A stretch of 64,000 nucleotides of DNA from Gluconacetobacter sacchari (GTDB lineage Bacteria > Pseudomonadota > Alphaproteobacteria > Acetobacterales > Acetobacteraceae). Shown here in pieces: positions 44,972 through 54,727 of this stretch. Made by a program: the position numbers and the translations under genes. Numbering within the stretch: the first letter of the stretch is position 1; each line of letters starts with the position of its first letter. The notes under the pieces are model-generated. The model did no database searches and was not told the DNA's origin. It was given only the letters and a program-made list of their open reading frames with translations. The DNA lies in contig NZ_JABEQJ010000001.1 of NCBI RefSeq assembly GCF_014174255.1, forward strand, positions 1-64,000, given 5' to 3'.

Positions 44972-46627
44972 ATGCAGAATTTCTTGGCTGGCCTTCAGGG
45001 GCTCGGGCGCACGCGATTGATGGTGATGGGGGCCGCGGCGGCGGTCCTCCTCGCGGCGATCGGCCTCTTCGCCTTTCGGGGCAGCGGCCAGCCAATGGCC
45101 CTTCTCTATGGCGGTGTCGACCTCAATGAAGCCGCCCGCATGATCGACGACCTGACCAAGGCGCATATCCCTTCCAGGACCAGCAGCGACGGCACGAACG
45201 TCTACGTACCGCAGGACCAGGTCGCCAGCGCGCGGCTGCTGCTGGCCAAGGACGGTCTGCCGAGCGGTGGCAGCGTCGGATACGAGTTGTTCGACAAAAG
45301 CGCGACCCTCACCAGCACGCAGTTCGAGCAGACGATCAACGAGACCCGGGCCCTGGAAGGCGAACTGGAACGATCCATCCGTCTTCTCCAGGGGGTACGC
45401 AACGTCCGGGTCCATCTTGTCCTGCCCCACCGCGACCTGTTCTCGACCCAGACCAGCCCGTCCCAGGCCAGCGTCGTGCTCGATATCGGACACGGAGGGC
45501 GCATCGCGCCGGACGGAATCCAGGCGATCCAGAATCTGGTGGCGGCAGCAGTCCCCGGCCTGCGGCCGCAGAATATCTCGATCGTCGACACACGCGGCGA
45601 CGTCCTGGCCAAACCCGGCGATCCGGACAGCACGGATGGCCAGGCCGCCGCGCTCGACAAGTTCCGTCACGCCGAAGAACAGCGCCTCGCCCAGGCCGCG
45701 GAAGAGATCCTGGTGCCGACACTCGGTGCCGGCCATGTCCGCGCACGCGCGGCCGTCACCATCAATACGGATGAAATTCGCGAAACCGAGGAAACGTACG
45801 ACCCCAACCAGCAGGTCCTCAGATCCCAGCAGACGACATCGGACAAGAGCACCAACACCGAAGCGACCCCGAACACTTCGGTTGCGAACAATCTGCCGAA
45901 TGCCAATGCCAACCAGAACAACCGGACCGGGTCCAACGACGATCGCGAAGAAGAAACCGACAATTACGAGATCGGCAAACGAGTCCGCGTCGTCAACCAG
46001 GCCAGACCCCGCGTCTCCCGCATCAGCCTCGCCGTTCTGGTCGACGGAACGTACAGCAAGGACAAGAACGGCAACGATCTCTGGAAGCCCCTGGACTCCG
46101 CCGAGATCGAAAGGTTGACGGCGCTGGTCCGAACGGCCGTCGGCTATGACAAGAATCGCGGCGACGAAGTCGATGTCGTCTCCATGCGCTTCACGGCGGA
46201 GAGGGATGGCGGATTCGCCGCCGAGAACTCCAGCCTGTTCAACCGCGATACCCTGGTCTACGTGGCCGAGTGGGTCGTGCCCATTCTTCTGGCCAGCGGC
46301 GCCCTCTTCCTTGCCATCCGCCCCATGCTGCGCCGTGGCAAGGACGATGTGCCGGCCCTGGCGGGCCCGACGCCTCTCGAAGCACTGCCGGGCGGCACGC
46401 CAGCCCTGGCCGGCGGCCAGACCGCAAGCCAGTCAACGGCCGCCCTGCCCGCCGCCGGGGGCGAAGGAGAGGAGACGGTGTCCATCGAGGGCATCGAAGG
46501 CAAACTGCAGATGGAGGCGCTCACGAAAGTGTCGGACCGCATAGAGCAGAACCCGCGCGAGACGATCTTCATCATCCGCAACTGGCTGGCATCTCCCGAC
46601 ATCAGGAAGGGACGGGACCGTGAGTGA
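44972..46627 (+). CDS. fliF: Flagellar MS-ring protein FliF
   Basis: MS-ring subunit of 551 residues. Two membrane helices flank a periplasmic region: one at about residues 18-36 (MVMGAAAAVLLAAIGLFAF) and one at about 430-450 (VVPILLASGALFLAI). The ring-building motif region FEQTINETRALEGELERSI and RVHLVLPHRDLF are well conserved. The Asn/Thr-rich loop near residues 290-330 is typical. The C-terminal tail binds FliG. It begins the fliFGHNOP operon and overlaps fliG by eight bases. Confidence 0.95.
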   Translation: MQNFLAGLQGLGRTRLMVMGAAAAVLLAAIGLFAFRGSGQPMALLYGGVDLNEAARMIDDLTKAHIPSRTSSDGTNVYVPQDQVASARLLLAKDGLPSGGSVGYELFDKSATLTSTQFEQTINETRALEGELERSIRLLQGVRNVRVHLVLPHRDLFSTQTSPSQASVVLDIGHGGRIAPDGIQAIQNLVAAAVPGLRPQNISIVDTRGDVLAKPGDPDSTDGQAAALDKFRHAEEQRLAQAAEEILVPTLGAGHVRARAAVTINTDEIRETEETYDPNQQVLRSQQTTSDKSTNTEATPNTSVANNLPNANANQNNRTGSNDDREEETDNYEIGKRVRVVNQARPRVSRISLAVLVDGTYSKDKNGNDLWKPLDSAEIERLTALVRTAVGYDKNRGDEVDVVSMRFTAERDGGFAAENSSLFNRDTLVYVAEWVVPILLASGALFLAIRPMLRRGKDDVPALAGPTPLEALPGGTPALAGGQTASQSTAALPAAGGEGEETVSIEGIEGKLQMEALTKVSDRIEQNPRETIFIIRNWLASPDIRKGRDRE

Positions 46628-47672
46628 TTCCACCATGCAGGCCACGTCGGGATTCCTGGCTCAGGCGCCCCTGGCGCCCCATCTGACCGGCAAACAGAAG
46701 GCCGCCGTCCTGATGCTGGCGGTCGGACGCGACAAGGCAGCGAAACTGTTGAAGATGCTGCATGAGGACGAAATCCGCGACATCTCCATCGCGATGGCCG
46801 GCCTGGGCCTCGTCAAGGCCGAAACGGTCGAGAGCGTCTGCCGCGAATTCACCAAGAATTTCGAATCGCCGGATGGGCTGGTCGGCACGTACGAGACCAC
46901 CGAGGAATTCCTGCGCCGGGCCCTGCCGGCCGACCAGGTCGAAAAGATCATGGACGAAATCCGCGGTCCGGCCGGCCGGACGATGTGGGACAAGCTGGGC
47001 AACGTGCAGGAAACCGTGCTGGCCAGCTACCTGCGCAGCGAATATCCGCAGACCGCCGCCGTCATCCTCACCCGTCTCCAGCCGGCTCACGCCGCACGCG
47101 TCCTGGCATTGCTGCCCGATGATTACGCGACCGACGTCATGATGCGGATCCTGCATATGGAAACGGTCCAGCGCGACGTCCTGGACAGTGTCGAAGCCAC
47201 GCTGCGGTCCGAATTCATCGCGACCCTCGGGCGCTCGACCCGGCGCGACAGCTACGAATTGCTGGCCGAAGTCTTCAACAATTTCGACCGCAAGACCGAA
47301 AGCCGCCTGATGGAGTCGATGGACAGGCGCAACCACGACGACATGGAAAAGGTGAAGGCACTGATGTTCACCTTCGAGGACATCAAGCGCCTGCCGCACG
47401 AATCGCTCATGCGGATCGTCAACGAGATCGACCGCGAGAAGCTGCCGCTGGCCCTCAAGGGCGCGTCGGACACGATCCGGAAGCTGTTCCTGCAATGCAT
47501 GTCCAAGCGCGCCGGCAGCATGCTGATCGAAGAGATCGCGGCCCTGGGACCTGTCCGCGTCAAGGATGTCGAGGCGGCACAGGTCGAAATCGTCGCGACG
47601 ATCAAGAATCTGGCGAATGTCGGTGAAATCGATCTGACCGACAGCGCCGGCAATGACGAGATCATTCCGTGA
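46620..47672 (+). CDS. fliG: Flagellar motor switch protein FliG
   Basis: C-ring protein of 350 residues that contacts FliF with its N-terminus and MotA with its C-terminal charged helix. The N-terminal LTGKQKAAVLMLAVGRDKAA and the middle EYPQTAAVILTRLQPAHAA (EHPQ-like) regions are clear; the C-terminal FTFEDIKRLPHESLMRIVNE carries the torque residues. The start is GTG at 46620, inside the end of fliF, with GGAAGGG upstream; ATG at 46635 is the alternative. Confidence 0.95.
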   Translation: MSDSTMQATSGFLAQAPLAPHLTGKQKAAVLMLAVGRDKAAKLLKMLHEDEIRDISIAMAGLGLVKAETVESVCREFTKNFESPDGLVGTYETTEEFLRRALPADQVEKIMDEIRGPAGRTMWDKLGNVQETVLASYLRSEYPQTAAVILTRLQPAHAARVLALLPDDYATDVMMRILHMETVQRDVLDSVEATLRSEFIATLGRSTRRDSYELLAEVFNNFDRKTESRLMESMDRRNHDDMEKVKALMFTFEDIKRLPHESLMRIVNEIDREKLPLALKGASDTIRKLFLQCMSKRAGSMLIEEIAALGPVRVKDVEAAQVEIVATIKNLANVGEIDLTDSAGNDEIIP

Positions 47673-48346
47673 CGGGCACCACCCCTCGCCGCCTGATCGA
47701 CCTGGAGGATTTCGGCGCGGCGCCGGGGCTGGACACCGACGGCATAGCAGCCACTGACGCCGCGTCCGCAGAGCCCGAGCTCGACCCCAACCTGGTCACG
47801 ATCCATCGCGACGACATCGCCTCGATGCGCGACGCGGCCTTCCGCGAGGGCCAGGCCCACGGCGCGCGGGAACGGGAGGAGACGCTGCACGCGGAATTTG
47901 CCGCCCGGATATCCGCTCTCGCCACGTCGTTCGAGGCCGAGAGCATCCGGCGACAGCAGGTCGTCGCAGATGCCACCGGGTCCTTCGTCGCAACGGTGGT
48001 CGCGATCATCCGTGGCCTGACCGCCCTGGACGGCACGGTACTGGAGGGGCTGGAGCGCGACCTGGTGGCGGACGCCGCCTGTTTCGCCAAAGACTGCGAA
48101 GGCGATGTCACGATCCGCTGCCAGCAGGCCGACGCCCGCTCCCTGCAACCGCTCATCGGGGCGGAGGGGCGCATCCGGATCGACATCGTGCCGGATACCG
48201 AACCAGCGACCATCGGCATCGTTTCGGCGGCGAACAGCATTGTCATCGACCCGGAACAGTGGCGACAATCTGTTGCGGACAAGATCGTCACCGCTGTCGC
48301 GGCATTGGCCGGCCAGCGGGCGGCCCAGCGAACACCGAAGCCATAG
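47669..48346 (+). CDS. fliH: Flagellar assembly protein FliH-like
   Basis: Protein of 225 residues: an acidic N-terminus, a helical middle (DDIASMRDAAFREGQAHGAR) and a C-terminal domain like the V-ATPase E subunit. FliH regulates the export ATPase FliI at the base of the flagellum. The start is GTG, overlapping the fliG stop by four bases. Sequence conservation in this family is weak; the call rests on position between fliG and fliN plus the helix pattern. fliI is not in the window. Confidence 0.75.
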   Translation: MTGTTPRRLIDLEDFGAAPGLDTDGIAATDAASAEPELDPNLVTIHRDDIASMRDAAFREGQAHGAREREETLHAEFAARISALATSFEAESIRRQQVVADATGSFVATVVAIIRGLTALDGTVLEGLERDLVADAACFAKDCEGDVTIRCQQADARSLQPLIGAEGRIRIDIVPDTEPATIGIVSAANSIVIDPEQWRQSVADKIVTAVAALAGQRAAQRTPKP

Positions 48347-48363
48347 ACCAGGCGGAGAGAAAC

Positions 48364-48750
48364 ATGAACTCGGACAGTGGACATATCGGATTGGAGGATT
48401 TCGCCACCAGCGCGGCGGCGTCGGCAACGCCCTCCGCGCCCGCCGGTGCGCCGCCACCTGACGACAAGGATCCGACGACCGTCGGCACCAGCCAGATGGA
48501 AGCGGTCTACGACATCCCGGTCAAGATCACGGCCGTCATCGGCACGGCCACGATGCCGGTCAGCCAATTGCTGCGGCTGGGGCGTGGCGCGGTAGTGGAG
48601 TTGAACAGGAAGCTGGGCGAAGCCGTCGATATCTACGCGAACAACCGGCTGATCGCACGCGGGGAAGTCGTGGTCGTCGATGACAACCATATCGGCGTGA
48701 CGATGACGGAAATCCTGTCCGCGTCTCCGACCCCGACCGCCCAGGGCTGA
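48364..48750 (+). CDS. fliN: Flagellar motor switch protein FliN
   Basis: C-ring protein of 128 residues with a disordered Ala/Pro-rich N-terminus and a SpoA domain: YDIPVKITAVIGTATMPVSQ, then LGRGAVVELNRKLGEAVDIY and the closing EVVVVDDNHIGVTMTEI. The ATG at 48364 has GGAG upstream. It lies 17 bases after fliH. fliM is not seen next to it. Confidence 0.93.
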   Translation: MNSDSGHIGLEDFATSAAASATPSAPAGAPPPDDKDPTTVGTSQMEAVYDIPVKITAVIGTATMPVSQLLRLGRGAVVELNRKLGEAVDIYANNRLIARGEVVVVDDNHIGVTMTEILSASPTPTAQG

Positions 48751-48760
48751 AAGGGACGAC

Positions 48761-49129
48761 ATGTCCGGGACAGGCCTTCTTTCCGCCTCCCAGACGGGGT
48801 CACTGGCGCAGGGTGGTGGCAGTTTCGCCGCCACGTGGCTTGCCTATCTCGCATCGTTCGCGATCGTCATCGTGCTGATTCTCCTCAGCCGCCATGGCCT
48901 GAAATTCCTGGAGCCCTATCTGCTGAAAGGGCGCCGGACCCGCAACCTGGCGATCGTCGAGAGCCTGGCCATCGATCAGCGCCGGCGGCTCAGCATCATC
49001 CGGTACCACGCCAGGACCGGGCTGATCCTGACCGGCGGCGGAAACGACCTGTTCCTCGGATGGGTGGACGAGGAACAGGATCAGGACCGCCATCGCGGTC
49101 GAGCGGAACAAGAGGGCACGACGCATTGA
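48761..49129 (+). CDS. fliO: Flagellar biosynthetic protein FliO-like
   Basis: Small membrane protein of 122 residues: one helix (WLAYLASFAIVIVLILLSRH), then a basic cytoplasmic part with NLAIVESLAIDQRRRLSIIRY and LILTGGGNDLFLGWV, the conserved FliO pattern. It helps FliP assemble in the export gate. It sits between fliN and fliP, as expected, and overlaps fliP by four bases. Confidence 0.85.
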   Translation: MSGTGLLSASQTGSLAQGGGSFAATWLAYLASFAIVIVLILLSRHGLKFLEPYLLKGRRTRNLAIVESLAIDQRRRLSIIRYHARTGLILTGGGNDLFLGWVDEEQDQDRHRGRAEQEGTTH

Positions 49130-49905
49130 CACTCCGGTTGTTCACGGGCCGTCCTGCCGGTACCAGGGCCATCATCACAGGCATCCTGGCCTTCGCGACG
49201 CTGGCGATCCTGCCGGACCTGGCCCACGCGCAGGCACTGACCCTGGACCTCGGCAGAGGTACCGGAGACACGGGAACGACCAGCCGCCTGATTCAACTGA
49301 CGGCGCTCATCACCCTGCTGTCCCTCGCCCCCAGCCTGCTGGTGATGGTCACCGCGTTCACGCGCATCATCATCGTCCTGTCGCTGCTGCGCGGCGCCAT
49401 CGGCGCGCAGGGAACGCCGCCGAACACGGTGCTGATCGGCCTCGCGCTGTTCCTGACCTTCTTCGTCATGCAGCCGGTCCTCGAACAATCCTGGACCCAC
49501 GGCATCGCTCCGATGATGGACGGCCAGGTCAGCGAGATGGATGGCCTGAAGGCGGCGGCCGAGCCCTTCCGCACCTTCATGCTGGCCAATGCCCGACCGG
49601 CCGACATCGCCACCTTCCAGCATCTGGCCAGCCTGCCGCCCCCGAAGACAGCCGCCGAAACCCCCTGGCGGGTCATCATGCCGGCCTTCATGATCGGCGA
49701 ACTCAGCCGTGGCTTCGAAATGGGTTTCCTGCTCTACCTGCCCTTTCTTGTCATCGATATCGTCACGTCCAGCGTGCTGATGAGTCTCGGCATGATGATG
49801 CTGCCACCGGCGACGATCTCGTTGCCCTTCAAGCTCATCTTCTTCGTGATGGTCGATGGCTGGCAGATGGTGGCGGGCGGCCTGGTCCGGAGCTTTGGAA
49901 GCTGA
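49126..49905 (+). CDS. fliP: Flagellar export gate protein FliP
   Basis: Core export-gate protein of 259 residues with a cleavable signal peptide (ending LAHAQA) and membrane helices. Conserved stretches include MVTAFTRIIIVLSLLRGAIG, ALFLTFFVMQPVLEQ and IGELSRGFEMGFLLYLPFLV. The best start is an unusual TTG at 49126 that overlaps the fliO stop (TTGA), with GAGGG nine bases upstream; the open frame further upstream is a shadow of fliO. Last gene of this operon. Confidence 0.93.
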   Translation: MTLRLFTGRPAGTRAIITGILAFATLAILPDLAHAQALTLDLGRGTGDTGTTSRLIQLTALITLLSLAPSLLVMVTAFTRIIIVLSLLRGAIGAQGTPPNTVLIGLALFLTFFVMQPVLEQSWTHGIAPMMDGQVSEMDGLKAAAEPFRTFMLANARPADIATFQHLASLPPPKTAAETPWRVIMPAFMIGELSRGFEMGFLLYLPFLVIDIVTSSVLMSLGMMMLPPATISLPFKLIFFVMVDGWQMVAGGLVRSFGS

Positions 49906-50226
49906 CCGGATCCCACCGGATCCATAACGGAAATTAACGACTTATTAATTGATTTACATCATGCACAAGGACAGGCTCTCAAGGGTAAGAGAAGCCGTCT
50001 CCCTGCATTTCTCCTCGACAGGCGATGCAGGCGTTCGAAGTGGGCGGGCAAGATCAGGGGGTCAGGACCAGCGTCTCTCCGGCGGCCCCGCACCGATGGC
50101 CCGGAACGGATATCCATATAAAAAACATCTCTTTACAAGGTATCCAAAGGCCTTGGAGAACCAGCGTCGGCCTATTATCCTCGGCAAGACACACCTCGCC
50201 GGGTGTGCAAGGAAAGTTAAGTCAGC
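49906..50226. other. Promoter region of the chemotaxis operon
   Basis: A gap of 321 bases. It starts with a direct repeat ACCGGATCC (49905-49913 and 49915-49923), then an AT-rich stretch (about 49928-49965), and ends just before the receptor gene. No protein or RNA gene is supported. The che operon promoter is expected here; I cannot point to a clear sigma site. Confidence 0.5.
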
Positions 50227-51729
50227 ATGTTGAATTGGCTGTATCGGGAAGCACCGTTCCGAAGCAAGATCCGAGTGGTCATGCTGGGTCTGGAAGCCTA
50301 TCTGCTGCTCCAGATCGTCGTCGAGGCCGTCGGGTACCTTATCCACGAGCCGATCCAGCATATGTTCATCGTCAACATGTGCGCCCTCGCCTTCGGTGCG
50401 GTGGTCGTCCAATGGGTCTGGTTCATGCTGACCCGCGTGGTGACCGGGCCGCTGGAAACGCTGACCGACCTGGGCGAACGGCTCGGCCGGGGAGAAATCC
50501 GCGATGACGTGCCCTTTCTCGAATACAAGGACTGCACCGGCCGCCTGGCGCGCGTGATGGTCGAATTCGCCCGCAGCCTGCAGGAACAGCAGCAGGCGCG
50601 CACCCGCCAGACCGCAATGGCAACGGAAATCCAGCAATCGCTCGAACGCAGCCAGACCCGCGACAAGCAGACCCACGACGTGATCGACGCCCTGGGGTCC
50701 GCCCTGGCGGACATGGCGCGCGGCGATCTGCAAACCCGCATCACCTCCAGCATCTTCGATGGCGAGTTCGCGCCCCTGCGCGACGCGTTCAACAATTCGG
50801 CGTCGCATCTGAATGATGCGTTGCGCGCCGTCGCCAGCAATTCCGAACTGATCGCGACCGGCGCCATCGAAATTTCGACCGCGTCCGACGACCTGGCGAA
50901 ACGCACCGAGAAACAGGCCGCCAATCTCGGCCAGACGGCGGCGGCGGTCCGTACCATCACCGACGGCGTCCAGCGTACGGCCAAGGCCAGTTCCGAAGCC
51001 AGCGCCGAGGCGAAACAGTCGTTGGCCAAGGTAAAGTCCGCCACCGATGTCATGACCGAAACGACGCAGGCGATGGACGGAATCAAGACGTCCTCCGACG
51101 CGATCGGCGAGATCATTTCGGTGATCGACGGCATCGCCTTCCAGACCAACGTGCTGGCCCTGAACGCGGGCGTCGAGGCCGCCCGGGCCGGCGACGCCGG
51201 CCGAGGCTTCGCCGTGGTGGCGCAGGAGGTCCGGTCCCTTGCCGAGAAATCAGCCAAATCGGCCAGCGAGATCAAGCGCCTGATTTCCGTCTCGGCCGAC
51301 CAGGTCGACAAGGGCGTCGACCTGGTGCAGCAGACAGGACGCTACCTGACCGAATTCGCCGGCAGCACGCAGAATATCTCGACACGGGTCGAGGAGATTT
51401 CCGTCTCCACCCGCGAGCAGGCACAGCGCCTGTCCGAAGTCACGGCGTCGATCGGCGACATGGACCAGGTCACGCAGCAGAATGCCGCGATGGTCGAGGA
51501 AACGACGGCGGCCAGCCATAATCTCACGGCGGAAACCAGGACGCTGACCCAGACCATCAGCCGGTTCAGAGTCGGCGGCGACCATGCGGAGAGCCAGTTC
51601 GACCGCCGCACCATGCCCCTGCCTCCGGCGCGGACGGAAGTGCCCAGGCCCGTGCGCCCGGCCGCGACCGGCACGCTGGCGACGCCGCTCCTGACCACAT
51701 CCTCCGATCAGGGCTGGGAAGATTTCTGA
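50227..51729 (+). CDS. Methyl-accepting chemotaxis protein with C-terminal CheR/CheB tether
   Basis: Chemoreceptor of 500 residues. Two hydrophobic stretches (about 18-42 and 47-70) anchor a receptor without a large periplasmic domain, so it senses something inside the cell or in the membrane. A HAMP-like segment follows, and the signalling tip is well conserved ([20 protein letters not shown], then [19 protein letters not shown]). The C-terminus GWEDF resembles the NWETF pentapeptide that tethers CheR and CheB in E. coli. First gene of the che operon, comparable to icpA in Sinorhizobium meliloti. Confidence 0.92.
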   Translation: MLNWLYREAPFRSKIRVVMLGLEAYLLLQIVVEAVGYLIHEPIQHMFIVNMCALAFGAVVVQWVWFMLTRVVTGPLETLTDLGERLGRGEIRDDVPFLEYKDCTGRLARVMVEFARSLQEQQQARTRQTAMATEIQQSLERSQTRDKQTHDVIDALGSALADMARGDLQTRITSSIFDGEFAPLRDAFNNSASHLNDALRAVASNSELIATGAIEISTASDDLAKRTEKQAANLGQTAAAVRTITDGVQRTAKASSEASAEAKQSLAKVKSATDVMTETTQAMDGIKTSSDAIGEIISVIDGIAFQTNVLALNAGVEAARAGDAGRGFAVVAQEVRSLAEKSAKSASEIKRLISVSADQVDKGVDLVQQTGRYLTEFAGSTQNISTRVEEISVSTREQAQRLSEVTASIGDMDQVTQQNAAMVEETTAASHNLTAETRTLTQTISRFRVGGDHAESQFDRRTMPLPPARTEVPRPVRPAATGTLATPLLTTSSDQGWEDF

Positions 51730-52028
51730 TGACCGCCGACGCCGAGACGGCTCCAGCCCACGCCACCACGCCGCTGATCTTGCCGGAACGGCTGGACAGT
51801 GCGGCGGCCGGGGCGCTCAAGAGCCTCGTGGAACAGGCCGCGGCGACGGAGTCCGCTCTCGACGCCTCGGGCGTCGCGTATGTCGGCGGCCTGTGCCTCC
51901 AGATTCTTCTGGCAAGCGGTCGCCCCCTGGCCGCACCGTCAGAGAAAGTCAGGGAAGCGTTCGCCCTTTTCGGGGTCGGTGAATTCCTGTCGGAACCCTC
52001 CACCTCCTCCAGCGAGCCCTCAGCATGA
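51729..52028 (+). CDS. cheS: STAS-domain chemotaxis protein, CheS-like
   Basis: Small protein of 99 residues. The middle (LPERLDSAAAGALKSLVEQA, then LDASGVAYVGGLCLQILLAS) has the STAS fold pattern of anti-sigma antagonists, but the usual phosphorylated Ser is not obvious. In Sinorhizobium meliloti the gene at this exact place, between the first receptor and cheY1, is cheS, whose product binds CheA and speeds decay of CheY1-P. The call rests mainly on position and length. It overlaps both neighbours. Confidence 0.6.
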   Translation: MTADAETAPAHATTPLILPERLDSAAAGALKSLVEQAAATESALDASGVAYVGGLCLQILLASGRPLAAPSEKVREAFALFGVGEFLSEPSTSSSEPSA

Positions 52029-52408
52029 CAGAAAAAAAAAATTTGCGTGTCCTGACGATCGATGATTCCCGAACCATGCAGGGCATGCTGCGCAAGGCTC
52101 TGGAAGAAGCCGGCTACGACGTCATTCAGGGAGCGGACGGCATAGAAGGGCTCGAAGTCTTGGAATCCGCCAACCCACCCCCGAACGTGATCATTACGGA
52201 TATCAACATGCCGCGCCTGGACGGATTCGGGGTGATCGAGGCGGTTCGGAAAATGGCCGCGTTCAAGCATCTGCCGATCATCGTGCTGACCACGGAAAGC
52301 GATCCGGAAAAGAAGGCCAGGGCCAGGGCCGCCGGGGCGACGGGCTGGATCATCAAGCCGTTCAGTTCCGACAGTCTGGTTACGGCAATCCGTCGGGTAA
52401 CAGCCTGA
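52025..52408 (+). CDS. cheY1: CheY-type response regulator (first copy)
   Basis: Single receiver domain of 127 residues: acidic pair in LTIDDSRTM, phospho-acceptor Asp in VIITDINMPRLDG, Thr in IIVLTTESD and Lys in IIKPFSSD. In the equivalent Sinorhizobium meliloti operon the first CheY acts as a phosphate sink for the motor-binding CheY2. It overlaps cheS by four bases and is followed by cheA after 16 bases. Confidence 0.93.
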   Translation: MTEKKNLRVLTIDDSRTMQGMLRKALEEAGYDVIQGADGIEGLEVLESANPPPNVIITDINMPRLDGFGVIEAVRKMAAFKHLPIIVLTTESDPEKKARARAAGATGWIIKPFSSDSLVTAIRRVTA

Positions 52409-52424
52409 AAAAAGCGGGGACGGC

Positions 52425-54686
52425 ATGAGTTCCGATATGGACGATATCCTCCAGATCTTTTTCCAGGAATGTGACGAACAGCTCCAGGAGCTCGAAGGCG
52501 GGCTTTCGGCCCTGTCGGACGGCGTATCCGAGCACGAGACCGTCAATGCCGTCTTTCGCGCGGTGCATTCGATCAAGGGGGGCGCCGCGTCGTTCGGGCT
52601 CGACAATCTCGTGCGGTTCGCCCACGTCTTTGAAAATGCCCTCGACGGCCTGCGGTCGGAGCGTTTCGCGCCGACCCACGATGTTGTCAAAATCTTCCTC
52701 AAGGCGATGGACGTCCTGAGCGACCTGGTCAACGAGGCCCGTGGCGGGGCCGCGGTCGATCCGGCGCGCGTCGCGGAGAGCCACGCCGAACTGGCGGATA
52801 TCGGCGCCACCGGGAGCCAGGCTTCCACGGCGCCGACAGCCGCGGGCGAAGACGCCATTCCCGCGGATTTTTCTCCCGTCCCCATGGATTTCGAGCCGGT
52901 CCCCTTCGATTTCGACTTCGGGGAGGAAGAGGAAGCCACGCCGGTCGCGTCTCCCCTGGTGGTCACCTTCCGTCCCCATGACGCGCTGTACCAGCGTGGG
53001 GACGATGCCAGGAACATCCTGATCGGCCTGGCCGACATCGCCCACGCCTGCGGTGGCGAGATCCAGACCCTGTGCGACCGCACGACCCTTCCTCCCCTCG
53101 CCGACCTCGGTGTCGACACCTCCTACCTGTCGTGGCGGGTGGTCCTGCCCGCCGAGGTCGCGGAAGAAAGCGCCCAGGCTGTGTTCGACTGGGTCAGCGA
53201 CGATTGTGACTTCTCGATCGCCCGTGAAGCCCCCCAGGTCGATCCGTCCATGACCGATCCGTCCGTGGCCGATCCATCCCCGGAACCGGACGACGCGCGC
53301 GCGCGGCCGATCGAAGCGCCCGAAGCGGTGTCTCCCGTCCCGGCCGAGGACGAACACGCAGCCGAACCTCCCCGCACCACGCCCATTCCGGCACCGCTCG
53401 ATCTCCATGCCGGCGCTCAGTCGACCACCGTCCGCAAGCCCGAGCAGGCGTCGATACGCGTCGACCTGCATCGAATCGACGACCTGATGGATCTGGTGGG
53501 CGAACTGGTGATTGCGCAGGCGGCGATCGAATCCCTCTCCCGCCGGACCGACCCCGCCGGACAGCAGGAACTGCTCCAGAGCATCGGCAGCATGCAGTCC
53601 CTGACGCGCGATATCCAGGACGCGGTCATGGCGGTGCGGGCCCAGCCTGTCCGCGCCGTCTTCCAGCGCATGCAGCGCGTGGTGCGCGAAGCCTGCTCGA
53701 TGACCGGCAAGGAGATCGCCCTGACGCTCGAAGGCGAGGATACCGAGGTCGACCGCACGCTGATCGAAAAACTGACCGATCCCCTGACCCACATGCTGCG
53801 CAACGCCGTCGATCACGGTATTGAAAGCACCAAAGCCCGCATCGCCGCCGGCAAGCCGGCGGAAGGCCGCATCGTCCTGTCCGCCGAACATCGCTCCGGG
53901 CGGATCCTCATCACCATCAAGGACGACGGTGCCGGCATCAACCGTCAACGCGTCTTCGAAACGGCGGTCAAACGGGGCATCGTCCCGGCGGACGCCGCCC
54001 TGTCGGATGATGAAATCAACAATCTGATCTTCATGCCCGGCTTCTCGACGGCATCGACGGTGTCCGACCTCTCCGGCCGCGGCGTGGGCATGGACGTCGT
54101 CCGGCAGGCCATCCAGAGCCTGGGCGGACGGATCACGATCAGCAGCACTCCCGGCAGGGGCACGACATTCGGTTTCAGCCTCCCCCTGACCTTGGCGATT
54201 CTCGACGGCATGCTGATCGCCGCCGGCGGATCGACCATGGTGATTCCGATCGCGTCGGTCATCGAAACCATGATCGCCAGTCGGGGCGATATCTATGCCC
54301 TGCCCAACGGGCGCAACGTGATTTCCATCCGTGGCGACTGCATGCCGCTGATTCCACTGGCCACGGCCCTGAAACTGCCCGGCGCGCCATCGCACAATCA
54401 TCCCGCCGCGCCGCCGCGCGACGCTCTCGACGCCTCGGTCATTCTCGTCGTCGAGAACGAATCCGGTGCCCGGGCCGCGCTCATCGTCGATGAAATCCGC
54501 GACCAGACCCAGGTCGTCATCAAGAGCATCGAGAGCAATTACCGGCAGATCTTCGGTGTTTCGGCGGCAACGATCCTCGGCGACGGCAGCGTTTCCCTGA
54601 TTCTCGACGTCTCGGCGCTCGTGGCCTCCGCCATTGGACAGATCGACGGCAAGCCATCGAACATCCGCGCGGAACTGGCAGCCTAG
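52425..54686 (+). CDS. cheA: Chemotaxis histidine kinase CheA
   Basis: Kinase of 753 residues. The P1 Hpt domain has the phosphorylated His48 in AVHSIKGGAASFG; after a Pro/Asp-rich linker with short DPS repeats (near residues 270-285) come the dimerisation domain (RVDLHRIDDLMDLVGELVIA), the ATPase domain with the N box HMLRNAVDHGIES and G boxes (KDDGAGI, GRGVGMDVV), and the CheW-like P5 domain. It phosphorylates CheY and CheB. Length is slightly above average because of the linkers. Confidence 0.96.
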   Translation: MSSDMDDILQIFFQECDEQLQELEGGLSALSDGVSEHETVNAVFRAVHSIKGGAASFGLDNLVRFAHVFENALDGLRSERFAPTHDVVKIFLKAMDVLSDLVNEARGGAAVDPARVAESHAELADIGATGSQASTAPTAAGEDAIPADFSPVPMDFEPVPFDFDFGEEEEATPVASPLVVTFRPHDALYQRGDDARNILIGLADIAHACGGEIQTLCDRTTLPPLADLGVDTSYLSWRVVLPAEVAEESAQAVFDWVSDDCDFSIAREAPQVDPSMTDPSVADPSPEPDDARARPIEAPEAVSPVPAEDEHAAEPPRTTPIPAPLDLHAGAQSTTVRKPEQASIRVDLHRIDDLMDLVGELVIAQAAIESLSRRTDPAGQQELLQSIGSMQSLTRDIQDAVMAVRAQPVRAVFQRMQRVVREACSMTGKEIALTLEGEDTEVDRTLIEKLTDPLTHMLRNAVDHGIESTKARIAAGKPAEGRIVLSAEHRSGRILITIKDDGAGINRQRVFETAVKRGIVPADAALSDDEINNLIFMPGFSTASTVSDLSGRGVGMDVVRQAIQSLGGRITISSTPGRGTTFGFSLPLTLAILDGMLIAAGGSTMVIPIASVIETMIASRGDIYALPNGRNVISIRGDCMPLIPLATALKLPGAPSHNHPAAPPRDALDASVILVVENESGARAALIVDEIRDQTQVVIKSIESNYRQIFGVSAATILGDGSVSLILDVSALVASAIGQIDGKPSNIRAELAA

Positions 54687-54727
54687 CCAGGCCATATGGG
54701 CAATCGATATCCAATCAGGGAACCGAA

